Shown here piece after piece: positions 9,801 to 21,025 of a stretch of DNA of 64,000 nucleotides (within the stretch, counting starts at the first letter, position 1; every line of letters starts with the position of its first letter). The stretch is from Caprella mutica. Its lineage: Eukaryota > Arthropoda > Malacostraca > Amphipoda > Caprellidae. The notes below the pieces were generated by a model. The model did not search any database and had not been told where the DNA came from. It worked only from the letters and a program-made list of their open reading frames with translations. Location: NCBI GenBank assembly GCA_947561585.1, contig CANNZV010002351.1, positions 1-64,000 on the forward strand, in the 5' to 3' direction. The position numbers were made by a program, and so were the translations under genes.

Positions 9801-12654
9801 CAACAAAATGTTTAACAACTTCAAGGTACCAGAAGAACATAGGGACTATCTTCGCTTCTACTGGTACTCTAATAATTCTCCAAGAAATAAGTTGGTACAG
9901 TACCGTAGTAATTCGCACATCTTTGGTTGCACCTCCAGCCCCGCTGTCGCGAACTTCTGTCTTAGGTTTGTAGCTAAGGATCTAACAAACGATGACCCAG
10001 CGAAAAGCTACATAGAGAACGCATTCTACGTTGACGATGGTCTTAGTTCATCGAACAGTGCAAGTGAAGCTGTAAAGACGCTTGAGCAAGCCATTGCTGC
10101 TCTAAGTAAATACAACGTAAGGCTACATAAGGTTCACTCTAGTTCTAGAGAAGTCTTACAAGCGTTCCCAGAGAGTGAAAGATCAAATTGCAATCACAAT
10201 TTCAGATACGAAGAGATACCTTCGCAAAGAACACTCGGGATCCTTTGGAAACCAGAAAAGGACGTTTTCGCCTTTGAAGTAAGCATCCCAGAAAGAAAAT
10301 TCACTAAACGAGGAGTGATTTCTGTAATCAATTCCTTATACGATCCTCTTGGATTTGTTGCACCTATTGCCCTCACAGCTAGACTTATTCAAAGGATGAT
10401 CTTACCCCCAAAGAAGAACGCTGATACTGAATTAGAACAGTATGGATGGGACGATCCCCTCCCTGAAAAGTTCCTTGGAAAGTGGGAAAACTGGAAGCAA
10501 AGCTTAGTGAGCTTGTCATCTCTAGAAATTCCACGCTGCTATATTCCAAATGATCAATTCGTAAACTCTAGTAAAGAGCTCCATGTCTTCTGCGATGCGT
10601 CTGAAGAGGCTATCGGCTTTGTGATTTACGTAAAATCAGTAAATGAAATGGGCAACGTTCATCTTGCATTTGTGACTGGTGGAGCCAAAGTAGCTCCAAG
10701 ATCTGCAACTACCATACCTCGTCTGGAGCTCTGTGCAGCTTTAGAGGCGACGATTGCGTACAACAATGTGTCGAAAGAACTTAGCTACGATATTTCATCC
10801 GTGACCTTTTACTCGGATAGTCGAGTAACTCTAGGTTACCTGCACAACACCAAGAGGCAGTTTTCCAATTATGTAACGAGAAGAATCAAGATGATATTAT
10901 CTATGACAAGAAAACATCAATGGAAGTACGTAAGGACAAATGTAAATCCTGCAGACATCAGCAGCCGTCCACAAACACCAGATGAATTAAATCGATCTGC
11001 TTGGTTTGAAGGACCTGCCTTTCTGCGCGAAAGTTCTTCTGAAAACACAGAGATCACTGATTCAGAAGTCAACGAGCTACCAGAGACGCTTAAGAACTGC
11101 CAAACGCTTCAAGTGTGCGTCAAAGAACCTTCAGAAATCTCAATGATGTGCAGCAGAGTTAACTCTTGGATCAAAGCTTGCAGAGTGACAAACAAATTAC
11201 TGGAAGTTCAATCGAACATCGACGTTATGCGTCAAAAAAGAGGAGTTCATTTGGCTCCTAGAGAAGGTCCAAGAACCCTGAGTAAGTCCAGAGAAATCCT
11301 TATCAAGATAGCACAAAAAGAGACCTTTGGTGACATCATAGAGCACATTTCGAAACATGGCTCGCTTCCAGAAAACAGCAAACTGAATGATTTATCTCCA
11401 TTCATCGATGACACAGGATTGCTTCGTGTAGGAGGGCGCCTTCGCCATTCAACCATTCCAGCAGACAGCAAGCATCCGATTTTGCTTCCAGAAAATCATA
11501 TCGTCACTGAACTTCTAACTAGGTACCACCATGAGCAAATATGCCATCAGGGTGGACATTTAACCCATGGAACCCTACGAACCAGCGGTCTACACATCTT
11601 GAACGGTAAGAAATATATCAGACGTATGATAAAAAGCTGCGTGACTTGCAGAAAACTACGTGCTGAAACAATGACTCAATTTATGGCTGATTTACCTGAG
11701 GACAGACTAGAAGAAATTCCTCCCTTCAGTAACGTCGGACTCGACGTATTCGGACCTTACATCATTCAAAATGGAAAGAACACCAGAAGATACAGTTCTT
11801 CCAAGAAGGTTTGGGTACTGATAGCAGTCTGCCTTGTTTCACGTGCCATTCACGTAGAAATGTTACCCTCTATGGACACCTCTGCCTTCAGAAATGCACT
11901 TGCACGTTTCATAGCGATCAGAGGAACTGTGAAACTGATCAGAAGCGATAACGGCACGAACTTTGTTTCAGCAAGGAATCAAATGGTAGCCGAGTCTGCT
12001 GTAAATGTTCAAGAGATTAAAGATGAGCTTCTCAATAAGAACATACAATGGATATTCAACCCCCCAGCCGCTAGCCACTGCGGAGGCGCTTGGGAACGCA
12101 AAATTGGTTCTATAAAGAAGGTCTTGGACTGCTCATTAGCTTTGCTCCATCAGCGGACCCTCTCCTACGACGAGCTCCATACGTTCCTCCAAGAATCTGC
12201 AGCTATCGTCAATAATACACCGCTATGGGAAGTTTCCAACGATCCGGAAGATCCTGCTCCTGTAACTCCTGCAGCGCTGCTTACGATGAAAGAATCACCA
12301 AACCCTCCTTCGGTAGAACAGTTCAGTGCCGAGGACTTACTTGAATATGGTAAGCGACGATGGAGGCGGGTTCAATTCTTACTCCAGCAATTCTGGATAA
12401 GATGGCGAAGAGGTTATCTTCAAACATTGCAAAATAGGAAGAAGTGGACTACTAGAAGAAGAAATTTATCTGTTGGTGATTTTGTGTTAATCAGAAGCAA
12501 AAATGAGAAAAGAAACTGTTGGCCCTCAGCCAGAGTGATTGATGTTAAAGTTAGTAAGGATGGACACGTTAGAAGTGCAAGTCTTAAACTATCCAACTCG
12601 AAAGTTTTGCACAGATCAATCCATGATCTAGTATTGATATTGCCAATAGATTAA
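6823..12654 (+). CDS. BEL/Pao Gag-Pol polyprotein, element 1
   Basis: This uninterrupted 1943-residue polyprotein starts at the first ATG after the LTR and drives retrotransposition. The N-terminal half is Gag-like, with a DUF1759-type region from about residue 286 (FDGTSYKFWSWM). CCHC-like zinc knuckles start at Cys522 and about Cys553. A retropepsin-like segment follows, with ALIDEQSN around Asp645 in place of the usual D-S/T-G. Reverse transcriptase has Asp992 (ADINKMF) and YVDD at 1069-1072. RNase H has CDAS at Asp1258. The integrase His/Cys zinc region spans about 1568-1608, with catalytic Asp1641, Asp1709 and Glu1758. The C-terminus is DUF5641-like (VGDFVLI). Gag and Pol share one frame, so separation must be proteolytic. 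I saw no stop or frameshift, and domain order matches the BEL/Pao (Semotivirus) type. Confidence 0.96.
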   Translation: MASEPARNRQKPLSMLETEFDEATTELHNILAVNVARIEDPEDLRNSGTNLKSSYAKYSSASRAYSSSLLKNGAIKDAAEINSFRHDMYSEFKEKFSIIQKLLEDINQDIISEYDRESIASFKSLNLNVNRNVDNCFYASDNKSVTASSVNIESSRESSVYQEPINIPSNETMKANQESTKSPIQPENNCVFEPRPYKNTPLRGPRKTLSNLGTPFEYPNPFQATVGRKLDPQVLPYKPFHPPKTSPMSSRRGSPYRSKVNYSSFENHREPATGNNNTSSNNLQEILAKQLLTKDLIKNSIEPFDGTSYKFWSWMQQVNQRVESLCLSPSEFIQVLESNSTGDARKVIVDFRSSCGHISQEKADEMVDILTERYGSTSIIAKDLLDKLKRFPAVKPPNTEKILRDLVDLCRLILFNMNDTPELQFLNIANGAELVREKLPPFIQDRWRTAGQNFEDSHGSRHPPFEFFINFLNRLVRELSNTNYKNVTNGNRNVGRVYATNETFSEVKTYEQSENRKSDKFCFLHGSNGHDTAHCKKFSDLKNFDKKKIVMEHKLCFLCLQQHMMSECNSEVSCEKCDVKHCTAMHRDSRPPGSNYRDRRQDKKSFCTKICGETNVPKNCSKTVLVDLTSSEVPGKTLRCYALIDEQSNCCLVDPKVPHFFDKQYPIQGITLSTVKGCQTTSSEMVVTGLRVRGVRYGNTINMPPAYTNQNIPDTKCDIATPHIIRKIPHTARYAKNFLEINHDAEVLMLIGRDCSEAMQTQCYTKKAPFIHKTSLGWAAVGNTCEDFRTDQFTVLKTSVSHEHFDVKQNFQTPALKEQRILKDNVFQEFPDDMNDGLSVEDELFLKTMSENVNFDKYGNIVVPLPLREIGNLPNNQQAVLLRTKNTLKRLSSYHPQRLEACVSSMQTNIDEEYVEEVPASDLTVSKGAAWWLPVFPVVHPKKQKIRLVFDASAEYSGVSLNSVLLKGPDFNNDLRGVLIRFRKGLIGFVADINKMFNNFKVPEEHRDYLRFYWYSNNSPRNKLVQYRSNSHIFGCTSSPAVANFCLRFVAKDLTNDDPAKSYIENAFYVDDGLSSSNSASEAVKTLEQAIAALSKYNVRLHKVHSSSREVLQAFPESERSNCNHNFRYEEIPSQRTLGILWKPEKDVFAFEVSIPERKFTKRGVISVINSLYDPLGFVAPIALTARLIQRMILPPKKNADTELEQYGWDDPLPEKFLGKWENWKQSLVSLSSLEIPRCYIPNDQFVNSSKELHVFCDASEEAIGFVIYVKSVNEMGNVHLAFVTGGAKVAPRSATTIPRLELCAALEATIAYNNVSKELSYDISSVTFYSDSRVTLGYLHNTKRQFSNYVTRRIKMILSMTRKHQWKYVRTNVNPADISSRPQTPDELNRSAWFEGPAFLRESSSENTEITDSEVNELPETLKNCQTLQVCVKEPSEISMMCSRVNSWIKACRVTNKLLEVQSNIDVMRQKRGVHLAPREGPRTLSKSREILIKIAQKETFGDIIEHISKHGSLPENSKLNDLSPFIDDTGLLRVGGRLRHSTIPADSKHPILLPENHIVTELLTRYHHEQICHQGGHLTHGTLRTSGLHILNGKKYIRRMIKSCVTCRKLRAETMTQFMADLPEDRLEEIPPFSNVGLDVFGPYIIQNGKNTRRYSSSKKVWVLIAVCLVSRAIHVEMLPSMDTSAFRNALARFIAIRGTVKLIRSDNGTNFVSARNQMVAESAVNVQEIKDELLNKNIQWIFNPPAASHCGGAWERKIGSIKKVLDCSLALLHQRTLSYDELHTFLQESAAIVNNTPLWEVSNDPEDPAPVTPAALLTMKESPNPPSVEQFSAEDLLEYGKRRWRRVQFLLQQFWIRWRRGYLQTLQNRKKWTTRRRNLSVGDFVLIRSKNEKRNCWPSARVIDVKVSKDGHVRSASLKLSNSKVLHRSIHDLVLILPID

Positions 12655-12719
12655 GTATTTATGTGTTTATGATTTCATTGATTTGTCCAGTTTATTTCGA
12701 TAAAACTGGAAGTGGGGAG

Positions 12720-13580
12720 TGTTCTGGAAATATATATTTTCTTTATATCAGATAAATATTAAGTTATCATTAGTAGCTATATAGTTATGTAAACATTTTG
12801 GTCATTTTTCATTTAGGTACTATTTGAATTTATTCTAGAGTGAAAATGTTAACCAACGTAAAGTCGTTTCAGTCAGAGTGCCAGTCTTATGCTATAGAGG
12901 TACTCACATCTAACTCCTGACAATCCTCACCTCAAAATACTGTAGTATAGACCCCAACCTTGATGTAAGTCATTTTAGAAATCAAATAATCCAAATAGAT
13001 AGATAGCATTCACTTTTATTAGTATTTTTCCATTGTTTTATTGCTTTATAAATGTATAAATACCTAACTCAGTTGTGCCTAGAACAGAACCTATAACGTC
13101 AAATACCTAATTCTTTAATAGTTTGTGTCATCATCACATTCGTTAATAATTATTGATAATATTTCAGTCTTCATTTACATTTATATCTTCTAAGTTTTTG
13201 TATTAGGTAGTATCCCTTTCTTAAAAGAGATTTCATAGAAAACTATTAATTTTCTCTTCATTCGTAGAAAATAATACCTATTTGTTTGGCAGACTAATCT
13301 ATTTCTCAAAATAGGTTTTACGGTATTTAATGTTAAGTTGTATTAAATATATTTTATATATTAATATATAATACCTAGTAAATAATGGTTAAACGATTAA
13401 ATCATTAATGTATTATTAGTTAAACTCTTTCTTTATATAATGTGATCATTTTTCTTTTTCTAAATAAATAATGTTATTTCAGTTACTGTACACCAGACAG
13501 ACGTCTTCAATATATGTGCTTTTCTCCGAACCTGTTTTATTCACAACACGGCTTCGGCAGAAACGCGGAGTCCCGCGACA
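12720..13580 (+). repeat. 3' LTR of BEL/Pao element 1
   Basis: 861 bp, the same length as the 5' LTR and without a visible mismatch. Its AATAAA is at 13463-13468. It is followed by the second target-site copy agagt at 13581-13585. Confidence 0.96.
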
Positions 13581-13585
13581 AGAGT

Positions 13586-14726
13586 ATTGCTCTGAATTTT
13601 ATCTAGTTAAATGTAACTTCAATTTTGGAATTCACAGGAGTATTAAATTCGTTGAGTAATATACGTATACCTATCTTATTAGGGGGTATACCTACGTGCG
13701 TCTAATTTTTATTTGAAATTTTCTAATGAAATATAATAGATAAATACTAATTAGTTATGATTGGGGGCTGGGCCGGTTTTATTAGTTAACATAAGTTTGG
13801 ACAAACATTCGATATATATTTAGATGGCGTTGTTTACATTAATTGGACAGATGACCTTGAATCTCATTGACATTTAAAAAATATCTGCATTCTTCGTAAA
13901 TAAGCAATAATTAATTGAATTTGTGTTCCATATACAAAATATACTGACTAATAAAGTATTTTTAGAGCCTAGAGGTCTAAATAAGAAAATTATTCTATGC
14001 CGATATACAAATTAACGTGCTCTTTGTAGGTACAACGTTTATGAAAATATAACCGGATGGAGTGAATGACTCACGAAAACATAAAACTCACTCACTAGAT
14101 AGCGTTTTTCACAATAAATTTACTTTCTTTCCTAAATGAATTTTAAAAAAAGTTAAAAAACTAATGTAAGTTTGTACCTAACCAATCCTTAATACATATT
14201 GACTGATTTAATATCAATTACTTGAGATTTAAATGAATTCTGTGAAATGAATAATGTTGAGTGTTCTTTCAAATTAACCAATGCCTAACTGATTTCAATG
14301 TACATATTGCAATTTAAACTAGTTTAGTAACATTATATATGAATATATTTGATAGCGGACTTCTCTCATGAAAGTGGGCAACACTAGCTAGAAGTAGGTA
14401 TTGATGGATTCATGAAGGTACTAGTAAATGATCACAGTTTATTGAACTATATACTGTGGTAATATGGTATCCAGTCTTCCTACCAACACTCCACTAAAAA
14501 AATTGTTGTTTTACCTACTACCTAGTATTTTATTAGGTGAGTCGGAGGCCTTAGTTGAAGATTAGGAAATTAGAAAAAGATGATAGCCTAGGCCCTACAC
14601 AGGCAGCAAGGATTTATTCCTAAGATATTAAGGGAATATCCCAGGAATATATCTTTCTTCCCAGGGTTATTCGAGTGACAGTGAGAACTTTAGTAAATTA
14701 GGTAGGTAGTACTTAGCCTACCTAGG
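13586..14726. other. AT-rich non-coding stretch
   Basis: No gene or RNA is recognised. The first part may be the flank that was continuous with 5905 before the retrotransposon inserted. Confidence 0.5.
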
Positions 14727-14971
14727 TTAGGTAGGGTCACGCAGGTAAATTGCGGCCCTTTAATTTTTAATTGCGGCCCTCTCAAGAGAGTCTCTAAAAT
14801 ATTCTGAACCGAAATTACATTAGAATGTTGCATAGCTATCAAAAGAAACTCAGTGCATGTTATAATTTATTTATTTAAGTTTTTAACGTGTGTTTTGAAT
14901 GTATGATTTTTCTGTTGTAAGAGGCCGCAGTTAGTCAGTGTGCAGCAATTTACCTGCGTGACCCTACCTAA
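14727..14971. mobile_element. MITE with perfect 27-bp terminal inverted repeats
   Basis: Positions 14727-14753 and 14945-14971 are perfect reverse complements over 27 bp; the inner part reads gggtcacgcaggtaaattgc. Two tgcggccct motifs lie just inside the left end. The 245-bp length and lack of a coding frame fit a non-autonomous DNA transposon. A TA dinucleotide flanks the inner GGGTCAC termini, consistent with Tc1/mariner-type targeting, but the palindrome extends further, so the exact border is ambiguous. Confidence 0.75.
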
Positions 14972-17900
14972 TAAATTTCTCCCTGAGTCGCCGAATTGAA
15001 TCATTTTTGGAGAGAAATTTAGCTAGGCTATTTTTATTTCAGAGAGACTTGCAGAGCCAGAATGCAGAGATTTCATCAAGACATTAAGTTCATTAACCAT
15101 ATAGCCAGTAGGCTATAGCTACTTAGTTTGTATCCTATTTTACATTTTTACAAGCATGTCCAAACTCGCCATTTTAATGGCGAGTTTGTGACAGTTTTTT
15201 TGAGCCCTTCAATTACAAATGGTGAGAAATAACTAATTTTCTCCTATGCTACAATGTTATTTTTGGAGAGAATTTATGATAATTTGATCATTTTAGAGAC
15301 AAATTTGGTTATTTTTGGAGAGAACTGGAGAAACAAATGGAGAGTTTCAGAGATATAGCTACTAGTTTACTTGGCTAAGATTATTCTTATTTATTGTATA
15401 ATCTATGTTTCATAGTGTGGCAGCCCTGCCCAGTGCCCACTGGCAGTAAAGTTGCCAGTTTGATGAGAAAATGAATCTACATCAACATCACCACATTTAA
15501 TTTATTTTAAAGTACCTTATTTTCAGAATTACAGTTTAGCCAGATTAAGAGACTGCAGGAACTGGTAAAGTGTTCTCCAAGAAATAGAAATCCTCTAATT
15601 TACCTTTTGTTCTCATTAAAATACATGTAAATATAGGAGGAAATTAAGAATTGTCCATGTTTCAAAGTATGGACAAAGTCGCCAGCCAGTCTGTATTTCG
15701 TGGTAAATTCCACTGACATGTTGGTGGAAATTTTCCCCTTTGAAAATAATATTCTGGCAAAGTCGGTGGATTTTTTTAGCTATTTATTCCTATGTTACCA
15801 TTAATTTTCGCTGGATAAGTTGGGAAAATGTTGGTGGATCAGCCAAATTACTTGTAATTTATGGTGGATTTTTTCAGCTTTTTGAAAAAGTTATTGGGAT
15901 TTTCTGCATCAAATACAGACTGGGTTGCCAGTATACTGGCGACTTTTGAAGGGTGAAATAAATTTAGAAACCTGTAAATAAGTTAAAATAACAAGTAAAT
16001 CACTACTAGATAGTCTCAAGTGATACGCATGCATCAGACATGATGCATAGGATGTTTTAAAGTGTAAAGTCTTCTCTAGGATGTCCTATTTCTTCTAAGT
16101 ATCTTAAATGTTGCGACTTGATCTATTTTCTCACCAAACTGGCGACTTTCCTGCCACACTTTGAAACATGGAGAATTGTTCGCACAGGAAATGTATAAAA
16201 ATGTCCCATATTCTGCAGACTGGATTTAATGCATGTGCATCCCATGCCATCCCCTTATGGCCATTTTGTTAGTGATTTAACACTTTAAACAAGTAATTAC
16301 AGTTTTTCTTTCAACTTATTTCACCTCTCAAAAGATGATGATAATATTACAGAGTATTCTAGACTGTGTTTGGTGCACTGAACTCCTGACTTTTCCAAAA
16401 ATCTGTAAAATATCTGCCAACATTTCCTCCTATTTTGGCTAGTCCTCCAATATTTTTCCAATTTTTCCTCTAAAAATTAATGATAATTTAGATATAAATA
16501 ACTAAAAGTCCTCCGACATTGTGAGAATATTTATTTTGGTGATTTGAGAAGTCCTCTCACATGTCATTGGAATTTAGTCCCAACTACAATCTGGATTAGG
16601 GTGTCTGCATACCAAAAGAGAGAAAGAAAGATTGCAACCAGATTGTATTTGGTGGTAAATTCCAATGATATGTCGGCAGATATTCAATTTCTCTAATAAA
16701 ATAAATTCCTGCAATGTCGTAGGATATTTAGCTATTAATTCCTATATTACCATTAATTTTCGGAGGGGAAACTGGATAAATGTTGGAGGACTAGACAAAT
16801 TGATGAAAAATGTTGACAGCTATTTCTCAGATTTTTGATAAAGTCAGGAGTTCAGTGCACCTAATGCAAACTGAGACTGCAAGATGTGAAATGAGAAAAA
16901 AAGCCATAAAGAGTGATACCATACTGGCACTTTGTGAGATATTACATTGATTAGGCTACTATCTTCTACTCTCTTCACAGAACCCATCTTCAACACTCTT
17001 TCACTCTTCAGTTTTTCTTTTTCTCTCTTTCTTGCTCGCTTCCAGTGTGTGCACTCCTGTATATATCCATGTTTACCAATTCAATCTTTCTTTCTTGCTT
17101 TAAATCTTTTGGTGTTGAGGCACCTTATGTCTTTGAGTATGTGACTATGTCAGTTAAAGGCTTAAAAGCCAATTTATTGGCTTAGATTTCAAAAGGTCAA
17201 AACTGAGATGTCTAATTAGCCTAAAATTTTGAATTAATTCTTATGTTCCCATGTTAATTTTCATATGAAATCTTAAAAATTTGAGCCAAATTGGCTTGGG
17301 TTAGAATTTTTGTGAAAATTTGACTCAAAAAATTGCTTACAAGTTTCCAGCCTCTGAAACAAAGGATGGCTCCGACCAAGATGTTTATTGTTTACCTAAT
17401 TTGACTCCCCATGTTACAGGTATTAAAGCAGGTCCTTCCTCCCAATTTTAATGGTAGGTTTATGACTGCTTTTGAGCTCTTAAATTGCTATTGATGAAAA
17501 ATATCTGATTTTCTCCTATGCTACCAGTCTGCCAAGTGTAGCAAATCTGTCTCCCAAGATTTTATTTTGAGGACCAATTGTCTCCAAAGAGCAAAGATTT
17601 TCAAATCAGTCTCCAAACCAGATTGCAGAATATTGAACTTTTTTCAAAGACTCTGAAACAAGTCAAATCTGAGCCCACTTTTATAAATTGGAGTTCTCTG
17701 CAGGAGATCATGAATTAATTCCTATGTTACCATTAATATAGCTGCAGGAAATTTTTTAATTGATTCCTATGTTACCATTAATTTAGCTGCGGGAGATTCT
17801 GAATTTGCTGCTGAGAGTCGAAGAGTAACTCTCGAATTAAAATCACTGATGTCAGGAGATCCATTTTGCTAGTCTGTGAAGTGTGTCAAATCTGTCTCCA

Positions 17901-18220
17901 ATATTCTATTTCGAGGACAATTGACTATTGATGACTATTTCATTTGTTTCACATGATCAAAAATAAAATGTTTAACTATTTATGTAGAAAATCTTTACCT
18001 GGGAGGCAAATTTCTCTATTGAAATATTTTGAACTAGTTAGTGTTCAAGAAGAATTCTTATATTTTGTCTTTCGTTCCCAGAAAAATACCTGTAAATATA
18101 GTAGGAAATTCAGAATTGTTTCCACTTTCCTCAGAACATTTTGAAATTTTCCCATACTCTTCAGACTGATCCAAAATATCATTGTAGGCTTGTAGCATAG
18201 GAGAAGATTATAAATTTCTT
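14972..18220. other. Non-coding region with a recurring motif
   Basis: No convincing gene. The motif attcctatgttaccattaat recurs, with changes, near 15785, 16739, 17718 and 17763, with a weaker form near 17230 and an inverted form near 19410. Flanking phrases such as tggtaaattcca (15700, 16650) and ctcctatgct (15240, 17515) also recur. This looks like an old, diverged interspersed or satellite-like repeat. Confidence 0.45.
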
Positions 18221-18833
18221 TCATCACAGTGACTCTTTTCTCTGATAGTACATCATCACAGTGACTCTTTTCTCTGATGGTACATCATCACAGTGACTCT
18301 TTTCTCTGATGGTACATCATCACAGTGACTCTTTTCTCTGATAGTACATCATCACAGTGACTCTTTTCTCTGATAGTACATCATCACAGTGACTCTTTTC
18401 TCTGTTAGTACATCACCACAGTGACTCTTTTCTCTGATAGTACATCATCACAGTGACTCTTTTCTCTGATAGTACATCATCACAGTGACTCTTTTCTCTG
18501 ATAGTACATCATCACAGTGACTCTTTTCTCTGATAGTACATCATCACAGTGACTCTTTTCTCTGATAGTACATCATCACAGTGACTCTTTTCTCTGATAG
18601 TACATCATCACAGTGACTCTTTTCTCTGATAGTACATCATCACAGTGACTCTTTTCTCTGATAGTACATCATCACAGTGACTCTTTTCTCTGATAGTACA
18701 TCATCACAGTGACTCTTTTCTCTGATAGTACATCATCACAGTGACTCTTTTCTCTGATAGTACATCATCACAGTGACTCTTTTCTCTGATAGTACATCAT
18801 CACAGTGACTCTTTTCTCTGATAGTACATCATC
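18221..18833. repeat. 32-bp satellite array, about 19 copies
   Basis: A tandem array of a 32-bp unit containing catcatcacagtgactctt followed by ttctctgatagta. About 19.2 copies are almost identical, with rare variants (gatgg for gatag, one gttag, one catcacc). The homogeneity suggests recent expansion. There are no unique spacers, so it is not a CRISPR. Confidence 0.95.
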
Positions 18834-20829
18834 CATTTGCATTTTCTAAGGCTCAAAATTATTGCTCTATTGTAGCCAGTTAAATAGGGAAAATATCCAT
18901 CCTTCATTTTCTGATATAAAATTATTACATCATCGCATCACCTTTCTCTGATATGCAACATTCAAATGTAAATTTCTTGAGAAAGTTTGGTAAAAGTTTA
19001 AGGGACTCAATTTACCAGTGTGGCCCTAGGTACCTTCTAGTAGTGCTTTTACAATCAAAAGTAGTGAAATATCAAGGTTAATTCAGTTGTTTATAGTTTC
19101 TAGAAAAATATATAATATTATTAATATAGAAAAATAATATACACAGATTTGTGTGAATGAATGTGTGTGTTACTGTTGATGAGTTTATTTGAACTGTTTC
19201 TACTTAATACTTATACACTACGCACATATCTGAAAATGAATTTTATCTATTCTCCAAAATAAACTTGCTGCAAAATGTGGTCTCTAACTCTCAAAGACTT
19301 ATTTAGACTATTAGAGAGGCTCATTGTCTGTTGTAACTTCTGTTCCTACAGAATTTGTTTCATAAATCACAAAATTTCCCTAATATGTTTCAAAGACTCA
19401 GGGTTAGATTAATGGTAACATGGAAATTAATTTAAGATTTGACTCTTAGTTTCACCCAAGAGTCCTAATATGGTCTATATTTTGAAGACTAAAGCAATTT
19501 TATGAAAGGACAGAATTGGAGAATTCCAGTAAGTATATGGTTCACTGTAACCCAATAGTTCTTACATAAGGCTGATATAAATCCACCAACTGGCAAAATA
19601 TTTTCAATTATTTGACTGGAACAACCTTTAATTTGAAAACATATATTGAGAGTTAACCTTGCTACTCTTACTCTAAGGTGTTAACTCAACACACCAGATA
19701 TTATTAAATTTATTATTAAAAGATTATCAATCACATAATTTATTGAAGGTAGAGGCTAAGATGGTTCTAGGTCAATTCGCCGAAAATACATTTGCCGCAC
19801 GACACTTCCGCCAAAAAATGACAATTATTTACCAAAATAAGGCATACTTATCTTACAGTAAAAACGGTGAAGTAGGCCTATACATTTTGTCACTATCAAA
19901 CTGTGCTGCGTGACCCACCCCCAACCCCCCCCCCCCAGCCAGACCTCTAACCTAAACTTAAGTGGCCAATATCTCTTTATATTTATAACATGTATTGTCT
20001 TTAAATGTTCAGCGTAAGTGTCATGCGGCGAAAGGAATAGTCACCGCTGAGATACCTTGTTTCTCTAGTTTAAATAATTCATCATGTCATCATTCAAATA
20101 ATCACCTCGTTTTCTACCATTAATTGATAGATGATTTTATTATTCTCACCCATTATTAATTTCTGTGTCTCAGTCCCCCTCATGTGGTGCCACTAACAAT
20201 CAAAAGGAGCTAGAATTATCTCCTTGGTGAAACCTTCAGACACACCAGTGTTCTTATCGAGTATCACCACCAGAGCCTGTAGCAGCAGACTACTCTTGAA
20301 CCTGAGTACTAACGGTGATAATTATCTCTGAATAGACGAGCTCGTGAGTGAAGCTCTGTCATATGAGTTATGATGAAACTAGCTTTAGGTGTATATTAGA
20401 GGTATTTGTTTCAAGATTAACTTTGAAAAGTAGCTATATCTAATTATCTATCAATTCGTTAGGCTAATTCAAAATTAGGTATTGTTAACTTCAAAAGTCT
20501 ATCAACCAATGCATTTATTGTATTTACTCACTTTGTTTGTAATCCAAATGTTTCTCTCCACCAGCTGAAACTTATCTGTCAATGACTTCACCTCACAGAG
20601 TTTATTGGGATGCCCTTACCTTCATCAAGAATGACTTTTCATCACCTAGTTTGCTGGGTGAGTTATTCTATGTCAACATACTATCTAGTAGCTAGCCAAT
20701 TTTATTCTAGGCTAATCTATTGTATATATATATATTTATTTATTTAATAGGTATCATTAAATCAATTAGTAATCCAGAGGCAGGCCTCGCTTTTATTTCC
20801 AATATCATGATAGTCTTATTACAAATGGG
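18834..20829. other. Non-coding stretch
   Basis: No gene is recognised apart from the inverted repeat at 19794-20029. A run of about a dozen C residues lies near 19926-19937. Confidence 0.5.
19794..20029. repeat. Imperfect inverted repeat, MITE-like
   Basis: gccgcacgacacttccgcc at 19794-19812 is reverse-complementary, with a few mismatches, to agcgtaagtgtcatgcggc at 20011-20029. There is no coding frame between them. The arms are GC-rich in an AT-rich setting. No target duplication was established. Confidence 0.5.
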
Positions 20830-21025
20830 GGTATTTGGAAGGAACCGATTCAAATACCCTCTTCCTATTTCATGTCCCTAATTGATTTAGGGACGTGAAC
20901 TAGGAACTCATCCATATTCCTCCTTCCTAGTTCACGTCCCTAATTGATTTAGGGACGTGAACTAGGAACCCATCCAAATACCTCCTTCCTAGTTCACGTC
21001 CCTAATTGATTTAGGGACGTGAAAA
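20830..21025. repeat. Three tandem palindromes, period 62 bp
   Basis: The unit contains the palindrome cctagttcacgtccctaa / ttga / ttagggacgtgaactagg, with 18-bp arms. Its centre (taattgattta) occurs at 20879, 20941 and 21003, so the repeat period is 62 bp. The first and third units are slightly degraded on their outer arms. Each unit could form a strong hairpin in DNA or RNA. Confidence 0.9.

Larger units (their letters stand above)
5911..13580 (+). mobile_element. Complete BEL/Pao LTR retrotransposon 1
   Basis: This 7670-bp element has two 861-bp LTRs, both starting tgttctgg and ending cgcgaca, and one long Gag-Pol frame. The 5-bp target duplication agagt lies at 5906-5910 and 13581-13585. 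A purine-rich tract (ggaagtggggag) abuts the 3' LTR at 12719. The LTRs have equal length and showed no mismatch in my by-eye comparison. Together with the intact frame, this implies a recent and possibly still active insertion. No env-like frame exists between the Pol stop and the 3' LTR. A conventional primer-binding site beginning TGG is not obvious after the 5' LTR. Confidence 0.97.

Noticed and set aside
12655..12719. Possible env gene after Pol
   Set aside because: Only about 65 bp separate the stop codon from the 3' LTR, and about 26 bp in element 2; there is no room for env.
18221..18833. CRISPR-like regular repeat
   Set aside because: Units follow each other directly with no unique spacers, and the setting is eukaryotic.
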